Shown: positions 39,236 through 49,492 of the stretch, one piece after another
Layout: each line of letters begins with the position of its first letter
Position numbering within the stretch: position 1 is the stretch's first letter
From: Acestrorhynchus altus
Taxonomy: Eukaryota; Chordata; Actinopteri; Characiformes; Acestrorhynchidae
Assembly (NCBI GenBank): GCA_034509495.1
Contig: CM067503.1
Coordinates: 22,009,161 to 22,073,160, forward strand
Length of the DNA stretch: 64,000 nucleotides
Direction of reading: 5' to 3'
Position numbers and translations under genes: made by a program
Notes under the pieces: generated by a model
What the model saw: the letters and a program-made list of their open reading frames with translations, nothing else
What the model was told of the DNA's origin: nothing
The model's database searches: none

Positions 39236-39575
39236 GTATGACTTTACATGGCCAAAGTGAAATGATATGCCAAAATATAGATACGCAGCAGTCCTATAAA
39301 TGTGCAAGGATGAGTATCGATGAGAGCATTTGTTACATTGTTACACTGTTACATTACTACACTGTTTCATTGCTACACTGCGTGAATCTTCATCTTCTGA
39401 TTCATTGCTCTCAGGTTTCATCCATGCAGAAATGTCCAGATTTAATTGGAGTGGTTTCGGTGCTTAGGGGAGTCCCGATCGCTCTGAAATCTATTTGTTT
39501 GCTGCCCATAAGAAGGCGCTCAAAGCAGTGCCCCCTCTGTCCCGCGAGGACTGCACTACTGTTCAGTGGACTGTA

Positions 39576-39627
39576 CCAATGTGGGAGAGGGGGAGGGGGG
39601 GGGGTGCCTGTGCGGTGTGTATATGAG
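39576..39627 (+). promoter_or_regulatory. Core promoter: CCAAT box, G-rich run, TATA-like box
   Basis: CCAAT at 39576-39580, a G-rich run (GGGAGAGGGGGAGGG and beyond) at about 39584-39604 that could bind SP1/MAZ-type factors or fold as a G-quadruplex, and GTATATGAG at 39619-39627. The spacing predicts transcription start near 39645-39655. The start itself is inferred, not seen. Confidence 0.6.
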
Positions 39628-39659
39628 CGGAGTGCTGGAGGAGACAGCGGCGCTGGAAC

Positions 39660-39680
39660 TTCAGCACCCTGGACAGCGAC
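39660..39680 (+). promoter_or_regulatory. RE1/NRSE site for REST
   Basis: The left half TTCAGCACC and right half GGACAGCG are exact matches to the RE1 consensus halves at the canonical two-base spacing, and the remaining tail is AC. Only the centre and one tail base differ from common consensus forms. It sits at or just after the inferred transcription start, where REST sites silence neuronal genes in non-neural cells. This is direct sequence evidence for the motif; occupancy is inferred. Confidence 0.85.
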
Positions 39681-39693
39681 CTCTCCGCCAGCC

Positions 39694-39702
39694 ATGGCTT
39701 GA
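39694..39702 (+). other. Two-codon upstream ORF (Met-Ala-stop)
   Basis: ATG GCT TGA at 39694-39702 lies in the context GCCAGCCATGG, close to an ideal Kozak sequence. It would sit about 45 bases into the leader and is the only ATG between the inferred start site and the main ATG at 40098. A very short, well-placed uORF may limit or regulate translation of the main frame. Confidence 0.6.
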
Positions 39703-39950
39703 AGTATCGGGAGCTCCTTGCTGAAAGTGGAGACGATCAGACCCAGCCGGGCTTTGTTTGAGTTTCAGTGTCACTGGGCTCCGAGCTCCACGTTGGCGCA
39801 GCAGTGTGTTTCAGTGTAACAGCGCGAGTTTGGAGACACTGCGCTGCCTCTGCTCTGCTCCACTGCTCGGGAAGGAGAACAGTGCGGTGAAGAGCCTCGA
39901 GCCTCGGCTGGAGAGGAAGCGTGCGAGGGATAGAGGGACGGCACGGTGTA

Positions 39951-40055
39951 CACACACACACACACACACACGCACACACGCACACACACACATCTCTCTC
40001 TCTCTCTCTATACACACATATAGATAGAGAGAGAGAGGGAGAGAGAGAGAGAGAT
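39951..40055 (+). repeat. CA, TC and GA tracts in the 5' leader, self-complementary
   Basis: CA-rich tract 39951-39992 (interrupted by CG units), TC tract 39993-40009, then CTATA-CACACA-TATAG at about 40007-40024 as a potential loop and stem top, then GA-rich tract 40023-40055. The TC and GA arms can pair with one interruption, giving a long hairpin ending about 40 bases before the start codon. Minus-strand frames through it are artefacts. Confidence 0.75.
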
Positions 40056-40097
40056 TCCTGGGCTTCGGTTTGTCCTCCGGAGTGACTTACAGAAAGG

Positions 40098-40182
40098 ATG
40101 GTGCGCGCGGATGGCAGCCTGGTGGTGCTGATGTGGATCTTCAGCCTCATCAGCAGCTCAGCGGCGGCTCTGGCTTCGTCCC
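40098..40182 (+). CDS. First coding exon, signal peptide of unidentified (likely neuronal) gene
   Basis: The ATG at 40098 has A at -3 and G at +4. The exon encodes 28 codons plus one base and ends exactly at C|GTAAGT (40183), a strong donor, so the first intron is phase 1. The peptide starts MVRADGS, has a hydrophobic core LVVLMWIFSLI, and a small-residue tail SSSAAALA with ALA as a likely signal-peptidase site after residue 26, followed by SS. This shows a secreted or type I membrane (or receptor) protein. Phase 1 introns just after the signal peptide are common in genes for extracellular modular proteins. The RE1 upstream suggests neural expression. I do not recognise the gene: adhesion molecules, receptor kinases and ligand-gated channels all fit. 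Reading on past the donor (to 40373) is intronic read-through. No second exon was found in the window. Confidence 0.75.
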
Positions 40183-40454
40183 GTAAGTTGCACTTGCTTC
40201 GCTCTTTCAGGCGCAGTTTCAGCGGCAGGGCGCTGGGCACTGGCTGCAGCACAGCCAAGCCAGCTCCAGTTCGCCTTTTCCTGACTTTTCCCATCGCTCC
40301 CATTGGCATTGTTAGGTTTTCTGGCTTGGTTACTTTCACAGCATCCATCGCTTTGATAACTAACAGTCTATAAGCAGGAATATGTTATTGTTGGAAGGAA
40401 AATGCTTGCAGGGTTGACAACATTCTGTGTTGCTGATCACTTTACTGTTGGGGA

Positions 40455-40579
<125 letters not shown>

Positions 40580-40719
40580 ATAGGTTCTTGTTATAGATAG
40601 AACAGATCCTTTCATGTTTCTAAACAAAGTGCTTCCTCATGGCATTGCTCAAAGATCCCTTGCAGACATCCCCAATGAAACACATATTGCATATCATCAC
40701 TGTCCAATGAAAAACTTTT

Positions 40720-40925
40720 TTTTTTAGGTTTTCTCCATGTTTGAATTCTGTAGCTGCTCTGTACTCAAGTAGTTCTGGATGAATATACCAATAGAAATGC
40801 TCTGAATTACTGTTAATCATTCTTATTTCACATTCACTTCCATTCAAAGTTGACATTTTCCCCCTTTTCCTGTAAAGTCACCATTTTGGAGATACATGTA
40901 TTTCATTGGACAGAGATGACATGCT
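40720..40925 (+). repeat. Dispersed repeat family R2, plus copy
   Basis: GGTTTTCTCCATGTTTGAAT, AGTTCTGGATGAATATACCA, CCTGTAAAGTCACCATTTTG and GGAGATACATGTATTTCATT match the 29.5-kb copy in order and spacing. Contains no coding capacity; the minus frame 40620-40856 overlaps it by chance. Confidence 0.75.
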
Positions 40926-43339
40926 ATAAGCTAAGCACATGGTACATTTCCTGTTATTCTTCATTCCCTTTAACTACTCACCTAAACATTGCCATTGTGC
41001 ATTAAAAATGCAGAAATCTGTGCTACATAATGTGTGCATGACCATTTCATATTCCATCCATGGATGGGTAGTTATTACTTTTTTGAGTGGTTGCTGCAGT
41101 TGAGTTTAATTCATGTCTGTGGGCTCCATCTGAACCAGTTGCATCTGCCAGTTCATGGCATGTTTAATTTCTTCTTTCTTTTTCAAATGCATCTAAATTT
41201 GCAGGGTGTTTGTGCTCTAGCAAATGACTGATAACAAAACCAGTAATATCTACTGAATAATTCACCTCACATCTTTTTTAGCCAGCAGTGTTGCTAATGT
41301 AACCAAATATTTCTGCTTCTTGTTTCTTTGGGCTAATTGGAGATCTGAGAAACAAAAATGGAATAAAAGAAGAACCATGTTCTTGATCATATGTCTGGCT
41401 TCGGCTCTAGCAGTTGTGTTCTCCAAGCTTGCATACTGATTTTTGTTGTGAAATCTGGAGTGTAGCCTGAAGCATCCATCAGTTTTAAGTTACATTATTT
41501 CTTGACTGGGCTATAATTGCCTTGCAGCCAGCAAAAGAGAACCAAGCAAAAGCTACAGCGTCAGGCAGGAGTGGACTGCTTTAGGTGATTGGCTGGCACT
41601 TCTGTTCACATATCCAAAGCTGGCATGTGTCCCTCCTTAAACTGCTTGATGAAACATGCAGAAACCTTGGAAGTAAACAATCCTCTTTGCGAAGTCATGA
41701 AAAGAAAGACAAAAAACATGAATAAAAATCACATTTCAGGACTATTGACTAAGAGCTCTGTGCCACACTGATAAATGTCTCTGAGACAGAGGTGAGATGA
41801 GTCAGGGAAGTTGCCTAATAGACAGCCAGGACGCTTGTCAGGAATAATGAGATTAAGGTCCTGGAATGGTTGTCTGTTTTTTGTGGACTGGAATTAGAAG
41901 TAAGTCCAGTGTACCATGCATGAAATGACTGAATTGACCTGAGGCAGAGTGGATTAACTTTTATATGTGTGTATTTAGTGTTTTATGTCTGTGATGGATC
42001 ATTTGATACTTTTTGTATATTTATGACCATTCTGTTGCATAACAAAATATGTTCTTCAAAGGTTTTTAGCAAAGCCAATTTTATATATAGAACCATGACA
42101 ACTTAAAAGACACTGTAGTGCTGGTTATATCCTAAGGCTTATTATTCAATATCTAATAGGAATCTTGGGCTATCCTGAAGCCATAGGAGTAATAAGTGAA
42201 TGCATGCATCTATTGGTGGTGTACGGCTGGTTAAATGGGTATTGGAAATACTTATGTTTCTGATCATCTTTTTCCGATTAGAACCAGAGAATTAGAATCG
42301 GTGGAAAGGAAGACACTGGCACTACAGGGATTTTGCACATTATCTACTGTTTTCTCGCTCACTCTGGCAGGTGACTGTAGCACTCACTGGAGGTTTCTCG
42401 TGATAATTAAGCTGCCAGTTTTGTTACTCCTTACTTTCAGTTCAGTTACTTGCACATTTGATCAACCCAGTCTAACCTAAACTCAGGAAAGCAGCACAAA
42501 ACAAAGAGGCACATGTAAAACAAAATGTACCTTATTCAGCAAGCAAGAACCAAAATCCAGGCACGGCCAAGTTTTGAGAAACTTCTGCTATTGAAAATAC
42601 AAATACACAATGCAATAAAGTGGAGAGGAATGTTCCAGTAGCATTGAATGTATACTCATATATGCTGTATGCAAAAAAATGGTAATTGATTTCTATCTGA
42701 GGATCTGTGAATCTGGCAGCTGTTCTTTATATTGGGGTGGAAGTTCATTTTTAATTTTTTTTGTTTACAGTGGCAATATGCCATGGGACTTGATATTGTA
42801 GATTAAGTGTGTTGTAATGTATGTTTAATGTATATGAGATTAATGTTGCATTTTTTTCTAAATTTGATGTGCAAAGAAACTTCTCCCTAGAGCTCAGTGA
42901 TAGGGCAGATCGTTAAAGTAGCAACAACCAATTTAGCCTTAATCCAATGTGTTATATTTCTGCACAACATCACTAAGATCATAGTTTAGGTATCTTATTA
43001 TATATTTTAACTAATTACCAGATCTTTATCACAGTATCATCTGAGCATGGAGTACATTACATACATTAGATAACTTGATTTTTACAGATATCACTGCCAG
43101 TATTTCAGTGATCGAAATACTATTTGAGCAGCTAAATGAGTGTAGAATTACATAGAGCCCATTCTATAGTCTATATATATATAAACCCTAACAGTTACAG
43201 TGTAATGTAACTCACTTGTAAAACACATTTTTACACATACTGGACCTAATACATGGTTGGAATTTGTGTAGCACCCTTTCTTCTAAAATTATTGAAAACT
43301 GTTCTCTGACTTGTAGCAAGAGTGGATGCCATTTTGGTG
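40926..43339. other. Intronic, no gene or repeat recognised
   Basis: AT-rich sequence. 42055-42090 contains a short GGTTTTTAG/AGAACCATG fragment that may belong to the GGTTCT family. Confidence 0.45.
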
Positions 43340-43880
43340 ATGCTATGAACCTTTTGAAAGGTAATTCAAAGATTCTTAAATAAAAAAACAGACATTTAAA
43401 TATATTTTAAAGTTACGTAGTTCCATATTTATAAGGGTGCTTATAAATGTAAATTTACTGCAAGTATACCCTTTAAAAGAGAACATCTCTTCTTTGAGAG
43501 ATATAAAATTTAGGGAACCAACTGAATGTTAAAACAGTTATGTTCCTGTTTATTATTTTCCTATATGATGCAGAACCTCTTACAAATGGCTATTTAAAGC
43601 AGTTTTTCTCAACTCTGGTCCTGGAGGCACCACTGCCCTGTATGTTTTTGCTTTAACACACCCACATGCTACTCCGAAGGGCTTGTTAATGAGCTAATTA
43701 GTTAAATCAGGTCTGGGGGAGCAAGAGGTGCTCTGATGTATGCACGTTAGGGGGGCCTCCAAGGCCAGGGTTGAGAAACAATTTTTTAAGAACCCTTAAA
43801 ATAGTTCTATAAACCACTTTTAGTACTATACAGAACTCTATTTGCTATGAGAAAACTTTTTAAGTACAGTAAGGTCATAA
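43340..43880. repeat. GGTTCT-family element split by a MITE
   Basis: Left part has TGATGCTATGAACC, TTTTGAAAGG and GATGCAGAACCTCTTAC; right part has TTAAGAACCCTTAAAATAGT and TCTATAAACCACTTTTAG. Joining the halves across the MITE at 43600-43782 would restore a typical AAAGAACCCTTAAAA run, so the MITE entered later. Confidence 0.6.
43600..43782. mobile_element. hAT-type MITE
   Basis: The left end CAGTTTTTCTCAACTCTGGT, then CCTGGAGGC, and the reverse complement of the right end TTTCTCAACCCTGGCCTTGG, then AGGC, form terminal inverted repeats. Internal words CCTGTATGTTTTTGC, GGGCTTGTTAATGAGC and TTAAATCAGGTCTGG are typical of fish hAT MITEs. Flanking TATTTAAAG and TTTTTTAAG agree in 7 of 9 positions and may be a decayed target duplication. 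Non-autonomous. Confidence 0.85.
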
Positions 43881-44574
43881 ATGAACGGCAAAATTAAAAC
43901 CCTTAATCATTCTGTATAGTCTGTTAATTATATTCATTACATCAGACTCCAAGAGGAGATGAAACTGCTCTAATTTTTTAAATTATGTTCAGAACACCAC
44001 CACCACTTCTAGTGGTCTCGTCACTGGCCAGTGAAAAATGAGCTGACGTCCAGACAACCTGCTCTAACACAAAGTTATTTTAGCGGAATGTGAATGTGCC
44101 AGTGTGAATTTGTCTCAGCAGAGATGCTCCTCAGAGTCTGCTGGAGGATTAACATTCATCAGCAGGGGACATTTCTATTGGGCCAGACAGGAATCAAAAT
44201 TGTGTTAGCTAGGTGGTGGCCATTTCGGGCTCACAGTCATCCTGCATTGTCTGTCATTTGTTCAATTTCAGTGTTACAAGACATGATGGTTGATATGGTT
44301 GTGGTGGGGTGTGTAAAAAAACAGTGTTTGTTTACTTAAATAAAATGTATCATTTCTATGTAAATAAATTAAATACTTATGTCAATAAAGTAATATATTA
44401 AATGGCCCAGAATATGGAAATAAGTTGCATGATTTGTGCTACTCTTAAAAGTGTAAGATTCATGTCCCCTGTTAATATAGTAGACACTGCTACAAAAACA
44501 CCCTTTTTAAAATGTATAGGCAGATGTAGTATATGTATTTCTAATACAGGGAAGCCATTTATGTACAATGATCA

Positions 44575-44960
44575 GCCATGACCACCTTGTTTCTACACTT
44601 ATTGTCTTTGTATAATTACAGACGGTAGTCTGTTTCTCTGTATACTTCGTGAGCCTCCTTTCACCTTTCACCTCGTTCTTTAATGGTCAGGACCCCACAG
44701 GACCACCACAGAGCGAGTATTTTGTGGGTTGTGGGTCATTCTCAGCACTGCAGTAACAATGACGTGGTTGTGGTGTGCTAGGGTGTGTTATGCTGGTATG
44801 AGTGGATTAGACACAGCAGTGATGCTGGAATGTTTAAACCCCTCAGCATGACTGCTTGACTGAGAATATCTCCAGAAATATTCAGCAAACAGCATTCTGT
44901 GAGCACTGGACTACAGGATGACCAACACAAACTATGCAGAAACACGTGAGCTTCTGTCTC
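44575..44960 (-). repeat. Fish interspersed repeat family R5, near full length
   Basis: Words AGGACCCCACAGGACCACC, TCATTCTCAGCACTGCAGT, GAGTGGATTAGACACAGCAG and GGATGACCAACACAAACTAT belong to a repeat I recall from otophysan fish. The part 44580-44660 is the reverse complement of 52030-52140. No coding capacity; class not determined. Confidence 0.65.
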
Positions 44961-46489
44961 TGACTTTACATCTTTACTTGGAGAAAATACATAGAAGTGT
45001 CTAACCTCAAAGGAAAGGTATGATGTTTTTAAAATGCTACTGTCTTTTGGTTCACTTTTGGTAACTGTATTGATGTAATGTGTTTAATTTATGTAAAAAA
45101 AATAAGCTATATTTTTGGATAAAGTCACTTAAGCACATTATATAATTAGCTTTATTATAAATGAACAACAAATAGCTCACTTATTGGAGCAAGAAGTCAC
45201 TCTGTGTCATCTGAACGTTGTTTTGTTTTTATGTAATTGTTAGTATCAAATTGAAATTGGCAGGAAATTATAATATTGAAATAAAATGAAAATCCATAAC
45301 AATTTATTCATAACCATCTTTTGTCCATGATTTTATAGTTCTTTTCAGTTTTACTGTGATAAATCTCTGTTGACACTTAAACCATAATTTGAACAGTAGT
45401 TCGTTCAGTTTATGTGTTGACCTGTGCATTATTTTTGTGCTTATTTGAGGTAGAATGTACAATCTAATCAGCCAGTGCTTTTTTATCCAATGTATCTTAC
45501 CTGAACTCTGGTTCCATGCTTGATGCATCACCAATTGACAGCATCAGATCTGTGTGTGTGTGTGTGTGTGTGTGTGTGAGTGTGTGTGTGTGTGTGTGTG
45601 TTAATTAACTACTCTCCTGGTTTCCGCTGCTGGTGGGCAGAATTGAATGCTAGGGAAGGACAACGAGCCATTAAAACAGCACAACATCAAGCATCCAGCT
45701 GATCAGAGTGGTCATTTATTGGTAGGAGAAAATCTATAACGTTTTGTCTACAGGTCAAATATATGACAACAACATCCTGTAGATTAAAAAGCAGATATAG
45801 ATACTTTTTTGTCTCAACATTAAAATGATAAGCCCCCCCTACTGCCAGACACAGTAATTCTGAAGTGTTTCATCCACTGCAGCAATTTACAATATTATAA
45901 CTGTGCACTTTAAAGCTTTTCTTAGTTATGACCTAATTGAACGCTTTGGCAGAACTCACAAAATGGCTAAAAATCCCATTCAGCAATCCCCAGTGGACAT
46001 TTCTTTTTGAAGCTGCATAGAAATGCAACATAGTACAGAAATCCCTAGCATGTTTGATCTGAGAGAGATGCAGCTATCTGATTCTAAAAGGTGTTCATAT
46101 CATACATTTTGTATCAGAAAAATGAAATCTATAATGGATTGGTATCAATCAGCACCAGGAAACCATAAACAGCCAACATAGTTTACAAAATCGTTATTAT
46201 CATTATTAATCCCTCATAAAAACATACATTTTAAAATCAGGTCTTCACTCAAGGCCACAAGGATTAATGTGCTTAAGATAATGCATCAAGTACCTGGATG
46301 AGGTTTGTTGACTGTGATTGATTGCACGTTAGAAATAAGATTAGGTCAAGGGGGTTGTCTAGAAAGACCAGATAAGAGATTGTTGCATTTCACAAAAAAA
46401 AGAAGAGCATAAATAAAAATAGCAAGACATTGAATTTTCCTGACACATACAATTGGAAGCATAGTTCAAAGTTTAAGTAATACTGAAGC
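44961..46489. other. Intronic, no gene; TG tract inside
   Basis: 45551-45601 is a TG run with one GA interruption. The minus frame 45304-45534 has no known motif. Confidence 0.5.
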
Positions 46490-46885
46490 TATCATATGTT
46501 GCTACCAAATTCCTTGGGAGACAGGTGGAGACACTTGGGAGACAGTGAAGCAGGACAGTCCCTTGGTAATGCTCTGGGTTTGCATTGCTTTTTATGGTCC
46601 TGGAATGCATGCATTGTGTGGAAGGCACAATGGATTCAATCAAGTATCAGGAAATCCTTGGAGAAAACTTCTGTGAGAATTCTTTCTGTGAGGAAAGTGA
46701 AGCTTGGGCATCATTGGACATTCCCACAGGACAATGATTCCAAGCATACCTCTCAGTTCACCAAGGTTTGGCTTCAGAAGAAGTCCTGGAAGATTCTGCA
46801 ATGACCCTAATAGTTGCCTGACTTGAATTCCAGGCTTTGGTGGGATTTGAAGAAGTTGATTGCAGTATGCAAACTCATCTAGTGC
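46490..46885 (+). mobile_element. Tc1-like transposase fragment
   Basis: 46725-46800 reads QDNDSKHTSQFTKVWLQKKS, the block with the second catalytic Asp in Tc1 transposases (usual form QDNDPKHTS). After a stop, LPDLNSRLWWDLKKL matches the SPDLNPIExxWxxLK block with the third acidic residue lost. Termini not found. Confidence 0.85.
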
Positions 46886-47639
46886 TCATTATCTATACAA
46901 TATGTTTGCAGCAATGTTTACAAGTTGGTAACCTGTGCTAACATGTTACATGTACATTGTTGGTTGTTTGGGTAAACCGTGTGTGTAAAATTATCCAGTT
47001 AACAATTTTTGCTTCCTTTGAGCCATGCCTGAACTTTTAAACCAAACTGGCCTTTTTAAAGGTCTAAACCACTCTCAGAAAGATTAATTCAGTTAATCAT
47101 AGTGAGTAAATTGGGTATTCAGGCCGCTTAACAAAACAAATTGAATGCATGGATGGGGTGTAATAACAGCATTTGTCACAGTTGAAGCACGCTGCCTCTC
47201 TTCTTTTGTTTCAGACCAGCCACTTTTACAGCATTAGTGGCCACAGTGAGCTGAATTTGGCTAGTGTTTTGAGAGACTTGAGCTGAAAAGCAGCTTCAGC
47301 CATGCCGTTTGTTCCACATTAATCATGACAGTGCTGTATGTAACAACAGGAAGTCAATCTGACCTTTGAGCGGCCTTTGTAGAAATCAATCCTCCTGTAG
47401 ATTTGATGGTCTTTTGACATTAAGGCAGAACCAACGGCTGTGATAATCTGGACCTTTGGATACAAATTGGCCTCCCCAGTTCAACTGCAGCAGATATTTG
47501 AAGACGTTAAAATATTGGTACCATACAATTCATTATCCTTTAGAATCCTTTAGGTATTACTGTCTTTTGGCTGTACTGTTTAAGTGTAATTAAGTGTGTA
47601 ATTACATTAGGTATGAATAAGTATGAATACAATTTTAAA
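46886..47639. other. Intronic; possible single-copy conserved segment
   Basis: 47170-47520 shows no repeat signature and a more balanced composition than the flanks. It is a candidate conserved non-coding stretch; there is no coding signature. Confidence 0.3.
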
Positions 47640-47860
47640 GGCCTAAGGAACCTTTGGTTGATGTAAAGGCTTTTTACATGCATACATTTCAAGTATGGTT
47701 CTTCATGGAGCCAATAGTGTTTTTTATGGCATCACTAAAAAAATAATTTGAAACAGCTTTCTATTTAAGTGCAATAATTTATACATATATAAATTATATG
47801 AATGCCATAGAATTATATTAATTGCTCAATGAAACCTTTGTAGCACCATTATTTTTAATA
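47640..47860. repeat. GGTTCT-family fragment
   Basis: CCTAAGGAACCTTTGGTTGA, GTATGGTTCTTCATGGAGCC, TTTTTATGGCATCACT and GAAACCTTTGTAGCACCATT follow the family pattern. Confidence 0.6.
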
Positions 47861-49410
47861 ATGCACAGTTATGCACTTTTACATTTGTTTCCGTGGGAAT
47901 TTGTTTCTTTCTGCAAAACTTCAACCTATAATAAAACATAAGTTCTACTTACAAACACTGATATGGTATGAATTGAAAATGTTGTGTCTGCAGTTTCTTC
48001 GTTTTAAATTGGAATAAGGTTATGGTTCGTGTATAGTTGAGTTTACCTTCAGTTTACATTACAGTTTAGATAATTTACATCATTACAGATAATTACAGTT
48101 TACCAGTTTAGTTTAGATGAAGTCAGATTACAGTTATGAATCTGTTTTGAGTTAGGTTTAGGTTTCGGCTGAGGTGAAGGTTCAATGACAAAAAAAGTGT
48201 TTCCTTTGTAACCTTTTTTTTGTCCAAATCATTTTTCTGCATGTCTGGGTTGCATTAATAAATCATGCATGGGCATGAGGGTTCACCTATATTTAGTTAA
48301 CATTGTACAATTCTGAAATGCTGTTTTAGTCACATATGTATTAATTCCTTTTTAGACCAGGATGCCTGAGAATGAATCCTTTTTAACTCAACTATGTTAC
48401 TCATTCAAGGCCCTGTAAGCAAGACCATCAAGTATAAACTGAAATAGTGAACTTAATGTAAAAACACATTTTTGAAGGGTTGAGTACATGGTTTTGACAA
48501 TTTGATGTTGAGAGCCAGAAACCTTTTTCAGCTGAAATCTGAAATAGCTTTTTAAGAGCTACAAGGGTTAATTGGCACCCCAATTGTGGAATCACTCAAC
48601 TAAAACAGGGACATTATAATAGAGGGATGCATTTCACTGTGAGAACACTCAACATAGCTGTTTATTTTAGTTCTGCCATTCAACAAATAGAATGTATAGT
48701 ATTTTTTTCGATTTATTTATTTATATGGCTAATATTTTATAGGTCCCTCTCATGCTGCCAAAACAGCTCTGAATTATCAAGGAAGGAACTGTACACAAGA
48801 GCCAGGATTTCTCAGCAGTTTGTGCTTCAGTATCAATATCAGCTCTACTACCAAACTGGCTAGCCTTTACTCCTTCACTCAGATTTAATCATCTTGCTTC
48901 ACCAATTGTCTTTCTTTGGAGCAATTTTGGTACATACTGACCCCTCTATACCAGGAACAGTAATGGGATACTCAATGTTATTCACTTCACCTGTCAGCAT
49001 TTTTAATGTTTTGGCTGATTACTCAGAGACTTATTCACACATGATTTTGGTTATTTTATTAATTAGTGGGCTCAATTTCACATTTCAATATATGGAGAAT
49101 AAATCATCCCCCATGTTTCTCCCTGTCCCCCAGCCCCCAGTCCCACTCATGTTCCTATTCCTTTGCACAAACATAGAGCTAAAACATCACACACAATCAT
49201 AGATAGGTGTGTACACACATTCACATAGCACACACACACAACCCCCTTTGCTCATGTGCAGACATGCATGCTCAGTGCCCCTCACATATTCAGTACATTC
49301 ACACATACACAGACAAAGGACACACACATAAAAAGCACAGGCATGAGTAAGTACTCAGATACACATGTAAACACACAAAGAACACATTATGTACAAGCAT
49401 GCATGCACGC

Positions 49411-49415
<5 letters not shown>
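47861..49415. other. Intronic, no gene recognised
   Basis: 48040-48130 has loose repeats of CAGTTTA/ACAGTT words. 48627-48863 and 48894-49202 lack motifs. 49200-49415 is CA-rich approach to the microsatellite. Confidence 0.45.

Positions 49416-49489
<74 letters not shown>
49416..49489. repeat. (AC)n microsatellite
   Basis: About 37 AC units, extended on the left by imperfect CACG units. Confidence 0.97.

Positions 49490-49492
<3 letters not shown>

Larger units (their letters stand above)
39460..40300 (+). promoter_or_regulatory. CpG-island-like promoter and first-exon region
   Basis: CpG density and GC content rise sharply relative to the AT-rich surroundings (for example CCCGATCGCTC, AGGCGCTC, CCCGCGAGG, GGACAGCGGCGCTGG, GGTGCGCGCGGATGG). 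This is the usual setting of a vertebrate first exon. Both ends are approximate. Confidence 0.75.

Noticed and set aside
39181..39702. 173-codon plus-strand frame across the promoter
   Set aside because: It starts in a Tc1-derived 43-bp repeat, crosses the G-rich promoter and TATA-like box, and ends in the two-codon uORF. Composition follows the CpG-rich DNA, not a protein.
39737..40348. 203-codon minus-strand frame opposite exon 1
   Set aside because: It is antisense to the leader and first exon and contains translated CA and GA tracts. No recognisable domain.
40098..40373. 91-codon reading of exon 1 as a single-exon small protein
   Set aside because: The perfect GTAAGT donor at 40183 after the signal peptide makes read-through less likely than splicing. 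The residues after the donor lack any motif.
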